Below, in pieces: positions 10,825 to 22,159 of a stretch of DNA of 64,000 nt. This DNA comes from Coriaria nepalensis (lineage: Eukaryota; Streptophyta; Magnoliopsida; Cucurbitales; Coriariaceae). The position numbers and the translations under genes are program-made. The stretch is taken from assembly GCA_027186245.1 (NCBI GenBank), contig CP114490.1, positions 201,001 through 265,000 on the forward strand, given 5' to 3'. Numbering within the stretch: the stretch's first letter is position 1; every line of letters begins with the position of its first letter. The notes beneath the pieces are model-generated. The model did not search any database. It was not told where the DNA came from and saw nothing but the letters and a program-made list of their open reading frames with translations.

Positions 10825-12490
10825 TTACTGCAGATCATCTTTTCTCATTCTATTCAGCCTTGCGAAATCGAAGGATCCCAAAGCCTCACTTGGAGAATCA
10901 TCATTGGTGGAAATGATGATATTTGGTAAATCCTTATTGCTTCCAATCTGAATTCTTCCCGAGCCTACGTCAGCATGACGGGTCAAGTCCTTTCTTAACT
11001 CTTCACTGCGAACTGTCATTTTGTTCACATTAAGAGCATTATTCTGCGGCGGGCGTCTCTTAAAAACATTTATATTCAAAAACTGACTCAGAATTGGATT
11101 TTCCTCAGCAGTTTCAGATTCTCTTGAGCTTTTTGGGTTGCATAATCCACATAGCTGCCTTGGTGCGTGAATTTCAACATCTTGAGATGCTGTTGAATTC
11201 AATCTTTTGGGTTTGTCACACAAGTAGGAGACAGTTCTTGGATTTGCTCATCATTCACAGTCAATTCAGACTTGCCTGAGTTTCCTGACACGGTGAGGTG
11301 GTCGGCATGCATCTGATTCTGATCCTTTCCACTTTTGGACTGCATCAAAGCATCTATACTGGATCTGAAAGACTCCCTGCCCCTATCCATGCCAGCTGAC
11401 TCTTTTGAAATAATTGATCGGAGAACGTTAAGTGGAGTATTTCCAGGCTGTTCTTTGTAAAAGAAAAGTACATTTACAGGCTACTACAGAGAAAGGTAAC
11501 TGGAGCTTTACTTGGTGGAGAAGGGAAGTGAAGCGGAAAAAACAGATTACAAACCGTCTTCTGCATATCAGGAAGTTTTTCCCTGCCATCAAGATTGGAG
11601 TATTCTGTAGCAGGATATTGGTGTTCCTGAACGCCCCCCTTTTCAACTGCTTCCGTTTTGGACTTGTCCAAATTTTCTGACATGGAATGGTCGGCTGAGA
11701 CATCTGAACATTTTGAACTTACTATACGAAGAGAATTTCTAGGCTGGTCATTGTAAAATAAAAGTACATCACAAGGTGACACCCGAGCAGGGTAACTGAA
11801 GCTTTAGTTGTCAAATGCATATAAAGCTTTAATTAGTTAGAAATTCCAAAAGTTATTCTTTATTTTTTTCTTTTTTTTTTGGTATGAAAATTGAAAAATG
11901 TCGAATTTTCTGAAAAAGAGAGATTAGAGTCTGAACCTTAAGATTGTCTGTAGTAGGGGGCTGATATTCATGAAGTTCCTCAGTTTTAACTTCAGTTTCA
12001 TACTTCCGCAAAGTTTCTAACATAGAGTGGCCAGTAGCCTACAAAAAACGAGAGGAATCTGTGCAGGAATTAGAGTTTGAATGAAATAATCAAACAACAG
12101 ATTAAACGAAGAGACGATCTTCAGACATTTGCCTTTGGTTTCTGTGAGAAGTAATCTCACTTAGGAGAAGCAGGAAAAAGAACATTAGGGGAGTTTCCAT
12201 AAATAAACCTGGCCATACTGGGTGAGAGTAGAGGCTTCAATATCTCGTGAAGTTTCATTGCAGGTTCTTTGAGCCCTACCATCTGAACCTCATCATTCTC
12301 ATCTTTATTCCTCAACTCTTTCATTGATGCTTCAAGACAATTGATTTTCTCTCTCAGTAGATTACAGCATAAATCATGTAAATCTTCTTCATCAGTGCAA
12401 GCTAGCTCAGATTGTTGCAAAACCAGATCGTTTTCAAGTTCTTCTTCATCCGCACATCCAGTATCAAATATCAAGCCGAGAACTAATAAG
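10825..12490 (-). CDS. unrecognised multi-exon locus with internal duplication, possibly a pseudogene
   Basis: Several minus-strand stretches look coding. They lie at about 12480-12157 (acidic; contains DEEELENDLVLQQSELACTD), 12040-11940 (starts ATGHSMLETLRKYE after a clear TTTTTTGTAG acceptor), 11760-11550 (contains DHSMSENLDKSKTEAVEKG), 11440-11200, and 11223-10825 (ends LNRMRKDDLQ). The 12040 and 11700 segments resemble each other, and the bases at 11400-11520 resemble those at 11700-11820, so part of the locus is tandemly duplicated. Between 11240 and 11200 the frame changes without an obvious intron. No ATG opens the first segment, and I could not join all segments in phase. I do not recognise the protein. 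It may be a diverged real gene with misjudged borders or a decaying one. The outer limits are approximate. Confidence 0.4.
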
Positions 12491-12534
12491 TTTTCATCAT
12501 TTATAATGAAGTTGCTTAATCTTATCTAGTAACA

Positions 12535-12895
12535 ACCATTATTTGTATTTCATATATATTTTTATTATTATTACTCTTTCTTGGTCACGATTTTCATTTT
12601 CTATTTCTATCACCATGCAAATTAAATAATATTAATTAAAAACCAATTAAAGATAGAAAAACAGAAGCAGAATTTAAGGAGGAAAGCACAACACATGAAA
12701 CACCTTCTAAGAATACCTGAGATTCTCATTGCCCTGCCCTGTTTTCTCCATATCACAAGAACAACAGCAACAGCAATTCCATTGAGGGGAAAAAAAAAAC
12801 AAAACGCTGTTTTGTTCCGACAACAGCTAAAATCACAGACACTAATCAGAATCAGATCAAAGCAGACAATTTTCTATTCTAATCCATCAAAAAAG
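12535..12895. other. divergent spacer and 5' leader of the transporter gene
   Basis: About 400 bases separate the start of the minus-strand locus from the transporter start codon. An ATG at 12695 is in frame with the transporter, but the 67 codons it would add are low-complexity and have no counterpart in the family, so they are treated as leader. Confidence 0.5.
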
Positions 12896-14254
12896 ATGAG
12901 GGAACCTTATTCGCATCCAAACAAACATACATTGTTCATCGTCTTCCTGGTGAGCTTCTGGTACACATCAAACATAGGCGTTCTTCTTCTGAACAAGTTC
13001 CTGCTCTCAAACTACGATTTCAAATTCCCGATCTTCCTCACGATGTGCCACATGTCGGCCTGCACCGTCCTCAGCTACCTCTCCATCGTCTTCTTCCGGA
13101 TCGTCCCGCGCCAGAAACTCAAATCCAAATCGCAGTTTTTTAAGATCTCCACCTTGAGTTTGGTCTTCTGTGCGTCCGTCGTTGGCGGGAATATATCGCT
13201 TAGGTACCTTGCGGTGTCGTTTAATCAGGCTGTGGGTGCTACGACGCCGTTCTTTACAGCGTTGTTTGCTTATATGGTCACTTTTAAGAGGGAGGCTTGG
13301 GTCACCTATGCTGCCCTTGTTCCTGTCGTTGCTGGCGTTGTCATTGCAAGTGGGGTATGCTCTTTTTTCCTTTTGATATGTTTGTTTGTGAATAATGCAT
13401 TAATATGAATAGATCAATCTGATGGTGAAAACGTACTTGTTATTGGAAAAAAAAGATGGATCGATCTTAGACTAACAAGACACATGCATCTTAATTGGCG
13501 TTGAAAAATAGTTGGAATTTGTAAACAATTACAATTTTGTTACTTTGATCATAGTCCTTTTGGTTTATGGAATTACAATTCTCTTTTGATCGTGATCGGT
13601 TGCAGAATGAGCCGGGTTTTCACCTGTTCGGGTTCATTATGTGCATAAGCGCAACCGCTGCAAGGGCTTTTAAATCCGTTCTTCAGGGTATCCTACTATC
13701 TTCAGAAGGGTAAGAATTTACTATATAACATTCGTTGTTTAATGTTTTGAATTGTTAAACTGAAGTTTTAATTGTGTTGTAGCGAAAGGTTGAATTCGAT
13801 GAACCTACTTCTATACATATCTCCGATCACGGTTCTGGCCTTATTGCCGGTGGCACTAATCATGGAGCCGAACGTGTTCGAGGCGACAGTATCTCTCGGA
13901 AGAGAACATAAGTTCATGTGGTTTCTTCTTTCGCTCAATTCAATCATGGCTTATTCCGCTAACTTGTTGAACTTTTTGGTTACAAAACACACAAGTCCGC
14001 TCACTCTTCAGGTATATATGTAATAGCAAATTCCCTTTTTCACGGTCGATTTGCACGAAATCCTTGTCGAATATATGTATTTACGGGTTATGTGTTCGAA
14101 CGATCAGGTGTTGGGTAATGCAAAAGGTGCCGTGGCGGTCGTGATTTCGATCCTTTTGTTTAGAAATCCGGTGACGCTTGCGGGCATGGGTGGTTACTCC
14201 ATTACTGTTCTTGGTGTAGCAGCTTATGGAGAAACTAAGCGGAGGTTTAGATGA
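12896..14254 (+). CDS. nucleotide-sugar/sugar-phosphate transporter of the TPT family (UUAT/At3g11320-like)
   Basis: Exons are 12896-13354, 13606-13709, 13783-14011 and 14108-14254, giving 312 aa in consistent phase. It is a multi-pass membrane protein of the drug/metabolite transporter superfamily. Hallmarks include [16 protein letters not shown] at the N-terminus, [20 protein letters not shown] in the middle, [13 protein letters not shown], and the C-terminal signature [18 protein letters not shown]. About ten membrane segments are expected. Close relatives in Arabidopsis include the Golgi UDP-uronic acid transporters (UUAT1/2), so import of UDP-sugars into the Golgi for wall polysaccharide synthesis is likely. 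The exact substrate is inference. The start [10 protein letters not shown] was chosen because family proteins begin shortly before the first membrane segment. Confidence 0.9.
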
Positions 14255-15289
14255 ACTATGATCTCATTAACAACTCTTTTTCTTTTTTTTTTCTTTTTTT
14301 TAATTAAGTAGGTGAGATGGAGTGAGATTCTTGATTCTTATTTAATTCAAACTGTGATGTTACAAACTATAGTCTCTATCTTGAGGTATTTCTATTTACT
14401 CTCATTTCTTGATGAAGAAGAATGATTTTTCATTTTTTTTATGAGTATTAATGAAGAAAGTTATGGCGGCGGGATAGAGGTTATTGATAAAAGACGATAG
14501 CGTAAAATGACCCGAATTGCGGTCCAAGACTCCAAAAAACTGGGAACTAACCGCCAAATTCTCGTCCGAACCGTTAAATACGCACAGCTGCGCCTGTTTG
14601 TTTTGTTTTCCTCTTCCCTTCTTTGCTTCTCTTCTTCTTCTTCTTCTTCTTCTACCAAACTCCGGCCCTATTAGAGCTGGAATGCGCGCCAGCGCCGGCC
14701 ATTAGAGCTTGCTTCAAAGAAACGATTCCCTTCTACCCCTGCATCTTTTTTACGAAATCAAATAAGCAAGCAGTCTCGAAGCTTTGCTTCAGTCGACACA
14801 GACCCGATTCCTATCTCCTTTTCATCATCGTCTCCACCTTCATTCACGGCACCCTATAGCTCGCTTACTCGAAATACTCCATTCGGAAACAGCGGTACGG
14901 GATTTAACTCACTCTTTACTTATAGATTAAGCTTCCTGGTTAAAGAAAGTTTTCCAATTTGAAGTTTTCTTCGTGATGGGCTGCTTCGAAAGTAAACACT
15001 TGTTTAAGGAAATCATTTCGAAATGGTCTATGGGAAGTTTAGTTTGTTTTCTGTACAATAAAGTCAATCACTTGTCTGATCTGATTTCCTCTGTTCTCTT
15101 GGTGTTTAGATTCTGTAATTAGTCCTCACGTCTTTCTTTTAAGCACGCTAGGTGTTCGTGAAAAATCGTGTGAGAAATTTAATTCTGTTCTTATTTATAA
15201 TCTTGTGGTCATCAGAAATCTGTTCTCATTTTTATGGTATGGTGTTCATTATCTATACTTCTTAATCGATACTTCTCAAGGATTATTCC
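14255..15289. other. intergenic; 3' region of the transporter and leader of the SEN54 relic
   Basis: No gene is recognised. A (TTC)n tract lies at about 14632-14654. The CT-rich stretch and following intron-like sequence (14580-15280) could be the old 5' leader of the SEN54 copy. Confidence 0.45.
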
Positions 15290-16733
15290 ATGGATTTTGA
15301 TGACTATGGACGCTCAAGCGACAGCGAACTCCATGAAGAAGTTCTAGTTGATGATGATGAAGAAGCAGACAACTATGCATCTGGGATTGTACCCAAGTTG
15401 CAATTCAGGTAGTCTATTTCATGGAGAAGTACTCTGATACAAAAAAAGCTATATTGATGCATGTTTGTTATCTAAAAATCCATGTTCTGCTCATTGTCTT
15501 CAGAAAATGTGTTTCAATTGCCCGTTGGAATGACCAAATGGAAATGGCCGAGGTTTTAGAGCATAGACGTAAGCTTTGGACAACAATGGAAATTGTTCGT
15601 GCTTGAAAGCTCTTTTGCTCGATTGAGGAAACCTTGTAGGTAACATGAGGCTTCAATTTTTTCGATCTTGAAAAACTGTTTGGCATTACTCGAATTAACA
15701 TACAACTAACAAAAGAAACTAGTATTCAAAATATTCATTCTCCCTCGAAAGTCATTTCGTAATAAAAATTCAAGCGTTATTGTGTATCTTTCAATTTTAG
15801 GTTTTTGATTGAAGTGGGGGCCATGCTTCTTTGCGGGCGCGCTCTACCACTGAGCCAATAGCCCATCGTATGGGCCTCCCGCTGGGCCAATCGATTGTTT
15901 ACTGGTTCCGGTGCTTGGTTGTAAGAATGAGTGTGGAGCTAAGGCTATGAAATATATTAGCTGTTAAGCTATTGGAGAAAGAACCAGCGTTTAAGAAAGT
16001 TTGAAACTTTTATGTCATGTTTTTTTCTATTCTTTTGAATTAGGTCCGGATCCCTTTCATGATACGGATCAATGACAATGACAACGAACCTCTTACCTTG
16101 CAAGATATTTATCGGAAGATCCTTGAAGGAAAGAATGGATACGAGTGGGAGCAGTTTGAGGTCTATAGACACCTTAAGAATCTTAGGTTATATCGTTCAA
16201 AGACATAAGGTTCCTTTCTCGTTGAAGAGTTTCTATATAAATGGCGAAACCAGTTCTCCACTAGGCTCTCTTGAAAACAATGATCTGATTGAAAAAGACT
16301 CAAATGATAAGACCTCCATTGTAGAGCTTTTCAACAATTTGCATGTTTAAGAAGCGATGCCGGTTTTTGACGTTTATTCCCCTAACAGCAAGTTTAAAAA
16401 GTCTTCTCCTGGGAGTCCAAGCTTCATCGTCTGCATGACCAGGTAAAATGGTATTTAAAAGTTCAAACTTTGTATATAATTTATGTGTCGCTCATAGTAT
16501 CGGCCTTCTTGACCTCGATTCCTAAGTAGAGGATTAATGTGTATACCTTGGTCAAATCCCATGTTTGTAGATTTTTCTTGACCCGTCGTGCAGTGAGTAC
16601 CCACCAAGCAAAGTCCAAATCGAGGAGCTCGAGAGATGTTGTGGAGGTCTTCCATTGAAGTTTTGTCATGTAGATGCGACATCTAACTTTCTTCTCATTT
16701 GACAAGGGAGAACTTCCTGTGCTTCCCTGATGC
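15290..16733 (+). pseudogene. degenerate tRNA-splicing endonuclease subunit SEN54 copy
   Basis: Pieces of SEN54 appear in order. 15290-15408 starts MDFDDYGRSSDSELHEE. 15505-15606 contains ARWNDQMEMAEVLEHR and WTTMEIVR, then a premature TGA. Near 15800 the piece is FLIEVGAMLL. 16070-16190 contains EPLTLQDIYRKILEGKNGYE and FEVYRHLKNL. 16185-16350 continues GYIVQRHKVPFSLKSF in another frame. 16357-16441 contains PVFDVYSPNSKFKKSSPG. 16600-16733 contains LPLKFCHVD and then FFSFDKGELPVLP in a shifted frame before the natural stop. At least two frameshifts, an early stop and a foreign insertion (15829-15900) break the reading frame. SEN54 is the structural partner of the tRNA intron endonuclease. 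This copy cannot make it, so a functional one should exist elsewhere. Confidence 0.85.
15829..15895 (-). other. insertion resembling plastid trnI-GAU 5' half and its upstream spacer
   Basis: Read on the minus strand, 15862-15833 gives GGGCTATTGGCTCAGTGG followed by TAGAGCGCGCCC. This is the 5' half of plastid tRNA-Ile(GAU) with one change in the D-stem region. The bases before it (CCCATACGAT) match what I recall of the rrn16-trnI spacer. The anticodon half and 3' half are missing, so it is a fragment and not a tRNA gene. It sits directly after the FLIEVGAMLL segment of the SEN54 relic. Confidence 0.6.
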
Positions 16734-16744
16734 TTCCAGACTCT

Positions 16745-17330
16745 AGCTATGTCCAACCGAGCAAATTCGGAATTGTCGAATCTAGGTCTTTGAGAGAGAA
16801 CACTGTCGTGGAGGTTCCTCAGTTGATTTGCAGTCATACCATGGTGAAAATGAAAACCTTTGTTTGTAATAATCCAGCATTAGCTACGTATTTTACTTGA
16901 TTTGACCCAATTGTATTCATAAAATATGAGGCCTAGATATATATTTCGCCTCAAAAGTCTTTTTTTGCTCTATTAAGAGATTTAAGCACAGCATTTTCTA
17001 GTGAACGTCACATTAGAAGTAATAATGATTGACAGTCACTTTAGAACTGAAAAATCGGTTCACATCATAAATGCAACGCCCGCTACCACTGTTAAGTGAG
17101 GATTTTATTTTTTGGTTCTTTTTAAGTGCAAAGCACACTTGCGTTTTGACTCTTGTGTCTGTAATGTTAGACAATGAAACAAACGGTGGACAGGAACCCA
17201 TCAAAGACAAGCTGGCAGACAGGGTTTGGGAAAAAAATATTAATAAAACAAACGAGCATCATCTTGTGATACACGTGCCGATATCCACTGATTCCGTAAA
17301 CCAGATGCCACCCTAAATATTAGTATGCAC
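16745..17330. other. spacer between the SEN54 relic and the UGT gene
   Basis: Probable 3' UTR remnants of the SEN54 copy, then AT-rich sequence. No gene is recognised. Confidence 0.5.
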
Positions 17331-19033
17331 TTATTTTCTAGTGATGTGAGCAATGAACGAATCCAACTCCAAGCGAGAAACACCACCAGCCTCCATGGAC
17401 CGCCGTAGAGCACCGCCAAGTTCTGCCGCCCTCTTCCTTATCTCATCCCCTTCTTTCGAGCTCATTAACCTATTCAATCCATCTTCCACAACCTTTGACG
17501 TCATAGTTTCTTCCCTACGCTCCCATTCCCTCACCACAATACCAACTTTGAGCAATCTTGTCACCAAAACCGCGTTTCTCGGCTGGTCCGAATGCATAGG
17601 CCAAGTTAAAATCGGCACTCCCATGGTGATGCTCTCCATGCATGAGTTCCATCCACAATGGCTCATAAATCCTCCTGTTCATAAGATATCAAGTGCTCAG
17701 ATATATAAAGTGTTCAAAGAATAGACAATATTTAGCGGCTAATGAACATGTTTCACGTGATGATATAGAAGATGCTACTAGATCATATAGAATCAATAGT
17801 ATGCATGGAAGTCTGAACAAAAAGACAACTTGAATATTCTTATATGCTATTAGGAAATGAGCTAAGTAATGTATCTCACTATGTCACACAATCAAGCAGT
17901 GTGTCAATACCTGTTGATTCATGGTTTAGAATCTCCAGTTGTGGCGCCCAATCTCTTATCACTATTCCCATCTCTTTAATTATATCTTCATACCCTTTTG
18001 GAAGCTCAACTTTTCTCACCAACCCTTCATCAAAAATGTCACCTTTGTCAGCATCTCTTAAGACCCAAATGAACTTTTGCCTACTTTGTTCTAACCCAAT
18101 TGCTAGCTCCTTGATTTGTTCATCGTCAATTGCGGATGTGGTACCAAAAGATATATATATCACAGAGTTTGGTGCTTGTTTATCTAACCATTCCAAGCAA
18201 AAGTGCCGTTCGTGACCCGACGAAGAAGAAGATGATCTGATATTCTCAAGTGGGTTGAATGGCCCTATTGCCCAATGTTTCTTGTGATCTACAACACTTT
18301 GTATCAAATCAATGTAGGGCCTCTCTATAATCTTGCTAGTATTATGAAGATTCCCATACTTGAATTTATGGAATTCATACATTGAGCTAATGAATTCCAA
18401 GAACTCATTGGTAAAACACCCTTCAAGGGATAACAATGGAACATCCTTAAAAACATTACTAATCTGGTCCTCTTGCAACTTTGACAGCTTTCCTTTATAC
18501 CTCTCTAATCCATACCAAAGATTAGCAAAAGCAGAAACACTATGAAAATTATAAGACTCCGTGTTTGGTATAGAAGCAACGTCTTGGACAACATAACCCA
18601 TTAGAGAATCATGGATGACTATAACCCGTTTTGATACAGAAGAAAGTGAACGTAAGAGACGAGCCACCGGCTCACGTAGGTGACTAGAGGAGGCGACGAA
18701 AGAAGGTTGAAGATGAGAGGGGAATTTGTGTGGTGCATTAGGGTCAGGAAGAGGAGAGAGAAAAGGAGGGATCGTGAAGTCATGGAAAATAATGCCGTTT
18801 GCATACTCCGAAAGGCCGCTGCGAAGCCTAGTTTGGCGGTTGTGGGTGGTGGTGCCGACGAAGTGGACGGGAAGATTATAGACCAAAAGCAGCCGCGAAA
18901 GGTGGAGCAATTGGTTGAGATGGCCTTGTGCCGGCAGGGGCACCATGACGATCACCACCTCATGGTGTGGTTGTCCTAGTTGGTTAGCGCTCTCTTGGAT
19001 TAGCTCTTGCTCTTTGTTTTGGTGATTAATCAT
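17331..19033 (-). CDS. UDP-glycosyltransferase, zeatin O-glucosyltransferase/UGT93-like
   Basis: Two exons, 19033-17911 and 17674-17331, giving 488 aa. The N-terminal acceptor domain has PLPAQGHLNQLLHLSRLL, with the catalytic His at about 38 and the partner Asp at about 142 (VIHDSLMGY). The plant secondary product (PSPG) box spans about residues 362-405. It starts WAPQLEILNHEST and ends TWPMHSDQ, 44 residues with HCGWNS intact. The single intron cuts inside this box after HEST, and the acceptor is set by the conserved STGGFMSHCGW. GT1 family enzymes transfer sugar from UDP-glucose or UDP-xylose to small acceptors in the cytosol. Overall resemblance is to cytokinin O-glycosyltransferases, but the acceptor is not proven by sequence. 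The N-terminal 24 residues before the first beta strand are longer than usual. Confidence 0.9.
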
Positions 19034-21859
19034 TGATGCAAAGTAATGGTGAATGGGGGACTTGTTTTATTTTATATGTTCTTCATATCGGGTACTAATC
19101 TTCATGTATATGTTTATATACAAACATGTAGGTGTTGATTTAGAAAGTTGTTTTAAGTTTTCGCATGCGATACAAGTTGAAATACTTTATAAAGAGAATC
19201 TTCTTCCTCCCAACAATGGATACTATAATATCTCGATCGTTTCCTCTTATCGTTAACTAAAATCCAAATCAACTACATTATTCAAGAACAGTAATATTTT
19301 CTTTAATTGGTAGAAAAAGCGCAATAAAGTTAAAGAAAGTAACACGTGACGAGGAATTAAGTAGTAGAAAAGTCCAACTTGTATGACGAGGATTGGTATC
19401 TAAAAAAGTGGGTAAAAATATATATAAAATAAATAATGTGTTAATGAGACGGCACCACCACTTTCGAGGTGGGGTTGTATTAGGATATAGATGTAGACAA
19501 CTCTACGCATGGTGATGGTACCAAAGCTTGAAGAGATTTCGCTCTACAAGTTTTCTCCGATAGAGACAAACTAAAAAGGGCCGTTGGTTTTCCCACTCAC
19601 TTTCTATACAACTTGTTTTTATATAGGGTTATGACAAGTTGGACAAGTTGTTATGTACATAGTAGATGATTTGTAAGGTGAGAGTAGGGCTTAAAGCTGC
19701 TGTTGTATTGTTTTTTAGATTACTATTCATAAAGGATAAGTAAGCAAAGTATATAGGTAAGCAATTGAAGAGCAAGCAAAGTGGAGGTGTAGCTTGTAGG
19801 GCGTATCCACGTGATGGAGAACCAGATAGCTTTAAGCCTATAGCAATACAACAGCTAGATTAGATAGATAGATAAAAAGATAGATGGATAGATAAACATC
19901 TTTGTTCTTATCCAATTGGAATAGTATACGGTACGGTTGCCTTTTTTTCTAACTTATTATAACTGATATGTTCTTCTTGTCTTTCTCATCCAGCTTTGAT
20001 AAGACTCTAAAGTAAAAAAGAGGGCGGTTAACACATACTTAGCTTTTTTAGCCCCCGTCGGCACCGGCTACATCCCAACAGTTCGCACTTTACATTGCAT
20101 GCGTTCATCTGCAGGTGGGTTCCATTAACTAAGACCATGTCATTATTAAATGTGCAACCATGTGTTAATTCCAGTAATTGAAGATACAATTGGGTTAAGG
20201 CCTATCTATTTATATGCTTAGGTCCGACTCATTGACCCATAGGCAATTAGCTAGACCCATAGATCTGATATGCAATAAGCCCATTGGGCCCATAGATCCA
20301 ATCTCTAAACTGTGCAGCTGTGTTACATAGAAGTTCAAGTGTCACAATCTATTTCGGTATTGACATCGACTATCGAGTTGATCAAACGTACAAGTATGTG
20401 GTTCTAATTAATAATCTAATCGTAATGATTAGTATTTATAATGTTTTTGTTGTATCAAGTCTATCTTATCTTATGTCTATTATTACATGTTTTTGAGCCA
20501 GTTAGTTATAATATCAAGATTCCCAACATTTTCTTAAGTATAGGCCCAAAGCATGCTTACATTTTGAAACATACACTAATGATTAATTAACCAAATCAAG
20601 TTGCGTCTTCATCTTTGTCTCATTTCGTTCATATCCGTTGAATGAAATCATCTCCAACATTTGCAATGAATATACAAGTAAAATCCATTGAATGGGATAA
20701 GCAACCAAAATTTTCATATGCATGCATGATGCATGCAAGTACGTGATTCTATCACGCGAGCTGGTGGATCGTGGTCTAGCTAGAGGACAAGCAAAAAAAC
20801 ATGAAGAGGTATTTGACGCTTTGTTCTAACGGTCAGATTCTGCTGCTAGCTCGCGTAGTCACCGTCACCATCCTTGTTTTCAGGCAGAAAATGAATGGTA
20901 GCCTAGTAACATGAAAATGAATGGTTTCCTCTTAAGAATTAAGATGAGGTTAGCTTGAAAGTATACATAAATTAATTAATCATAAACTAAATTAATTAAG
21001 GCCATGTTGTAGTGTCGGGTTAGAGGCCCCCAAATCCATAAGAGTTGGGCCATGTTTAGGGATTCAAGAATTCAACGATCGGCATCATACCAAAGGATAT
21101 ATATAAATGTAAATGCATTGCAATTCAACTTAATGAAGTTAATTGAGTACCATACACAATATATCAAAAGTATAAGGTTTTATGATATAAATATGAAGAT
21201 AGCAATAACGTCATAGTTAGATAACACCTTCAATTAGCACGTTAATACTGGGCCGGTCTATCTCCTATTGAACTACGTAAGGGAGGAAGCCCACCATGCC
21301 TACCATATCATCTAATTCAGAGTATGATGGACTAATGAATTTAATTGATCATTTATTATTTTCGTATTAGTAATCATTAATTTAGATTAGGAGTAAACTT
21401 TGATGACTTGTTGGTTTCCATTCTTCATTCTTCAATCTTCAATCTTCAATCTTCGGTTTTGGAGTGTTGGACTTTTTCTGTGTTCAAACTTCAAGGAATG
21501 GTTGTCTTCGGTTGGCTTGCTCGCTATGAGTAAGCCACGCGGTTTTAAGAAATTCTCATGTCATAAAAAATATAATAAATTTGTACTGAAGCTTCCGAAT
21601 ACAAAATTTGCAACCCTTCTTAATAAGAATCTTAAGAAAGATCCGAACCATGAAACCTAACGTAAGACAAGAAAACGAAGATGTTTGACTGTTACAATGG
21701 ATCGAAAGACAGACCATGAATGAAAGAGAAAACAAGAATGCATGGTGCAAAGTTCACGCGCTAATAAGGGGCGGGTGGTAAAAGATTAGTATACCAAAAT
21801 GGTAATAAAAAAGAATGCAAAAATATTAAGTTCTTTTGACACCTCCATTGAATATATTC

Positions 21860-21894
<35 letters not shown>

Positions 21895-22159
21895 GAAGCA
21901 GAGCTACCCAGAAGAAGGCCAGAAAGCAGCGGCATTCATTGTAAACCCATTTGCCGCTCTCTCTAAAAACAGAGGATACCCACTTTCATTTATTCACTTC
22001 TTGTCATCTCTATCTCTCTCTCGCCTCTCTGTTATTTCATCTCTTAGATTCTGTTCAAAGGGGATACCGGGGTGATTGCTTACTGATTATATATAAAGCA
22101 AGCCAGGAGAAGAAGATAGTAAAGATCAAAACCTTTTTTTTATTTTGCACAAGAAATAG
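19034..22159. other. long intergenic region between the UGT and GT61 genes
   Basis: About 2.8 kb without a recognised gene, then the GT61 leader. It contains a GATA-rich tract at about 19858-19896 and a (CT)n tract at 21862-21892 in the GT61 promoter or leader. The stretch around 20200-20560 is the kind of AT-rich filler often left by old transposons, but I found no terminal repeats or protein remnants. Confidence 0.5.
21862..21892. repeat. (CT)n microsatellite in the GT61 leader
   Basis: About fifteen CT units occur 270 bases upstream of the GT61 start codon. CT tracts at this position are common in plant 5' leaders. Confidence 0.9.

Noticed and set aside
12695..12895. Upstream in-frame ATG extending the transporter by 67 residues
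   Set aside because: The added sequence has no counterpart in the family and is low-complexity. The family start fits MREPYSHP at 12896.
15833..15862. A tRNA gene on the minus strand
   Set aside because: Only the acceptor 5' strand and D-arm region match. The anticodon arm, T-arm and 3' end are absent, so it is a fragment.
20200..20560. A possible solo LTR between UGT and GT61
   Set aside because: No TG...CA ends, target-site duplication or primer-binding site could be made out.
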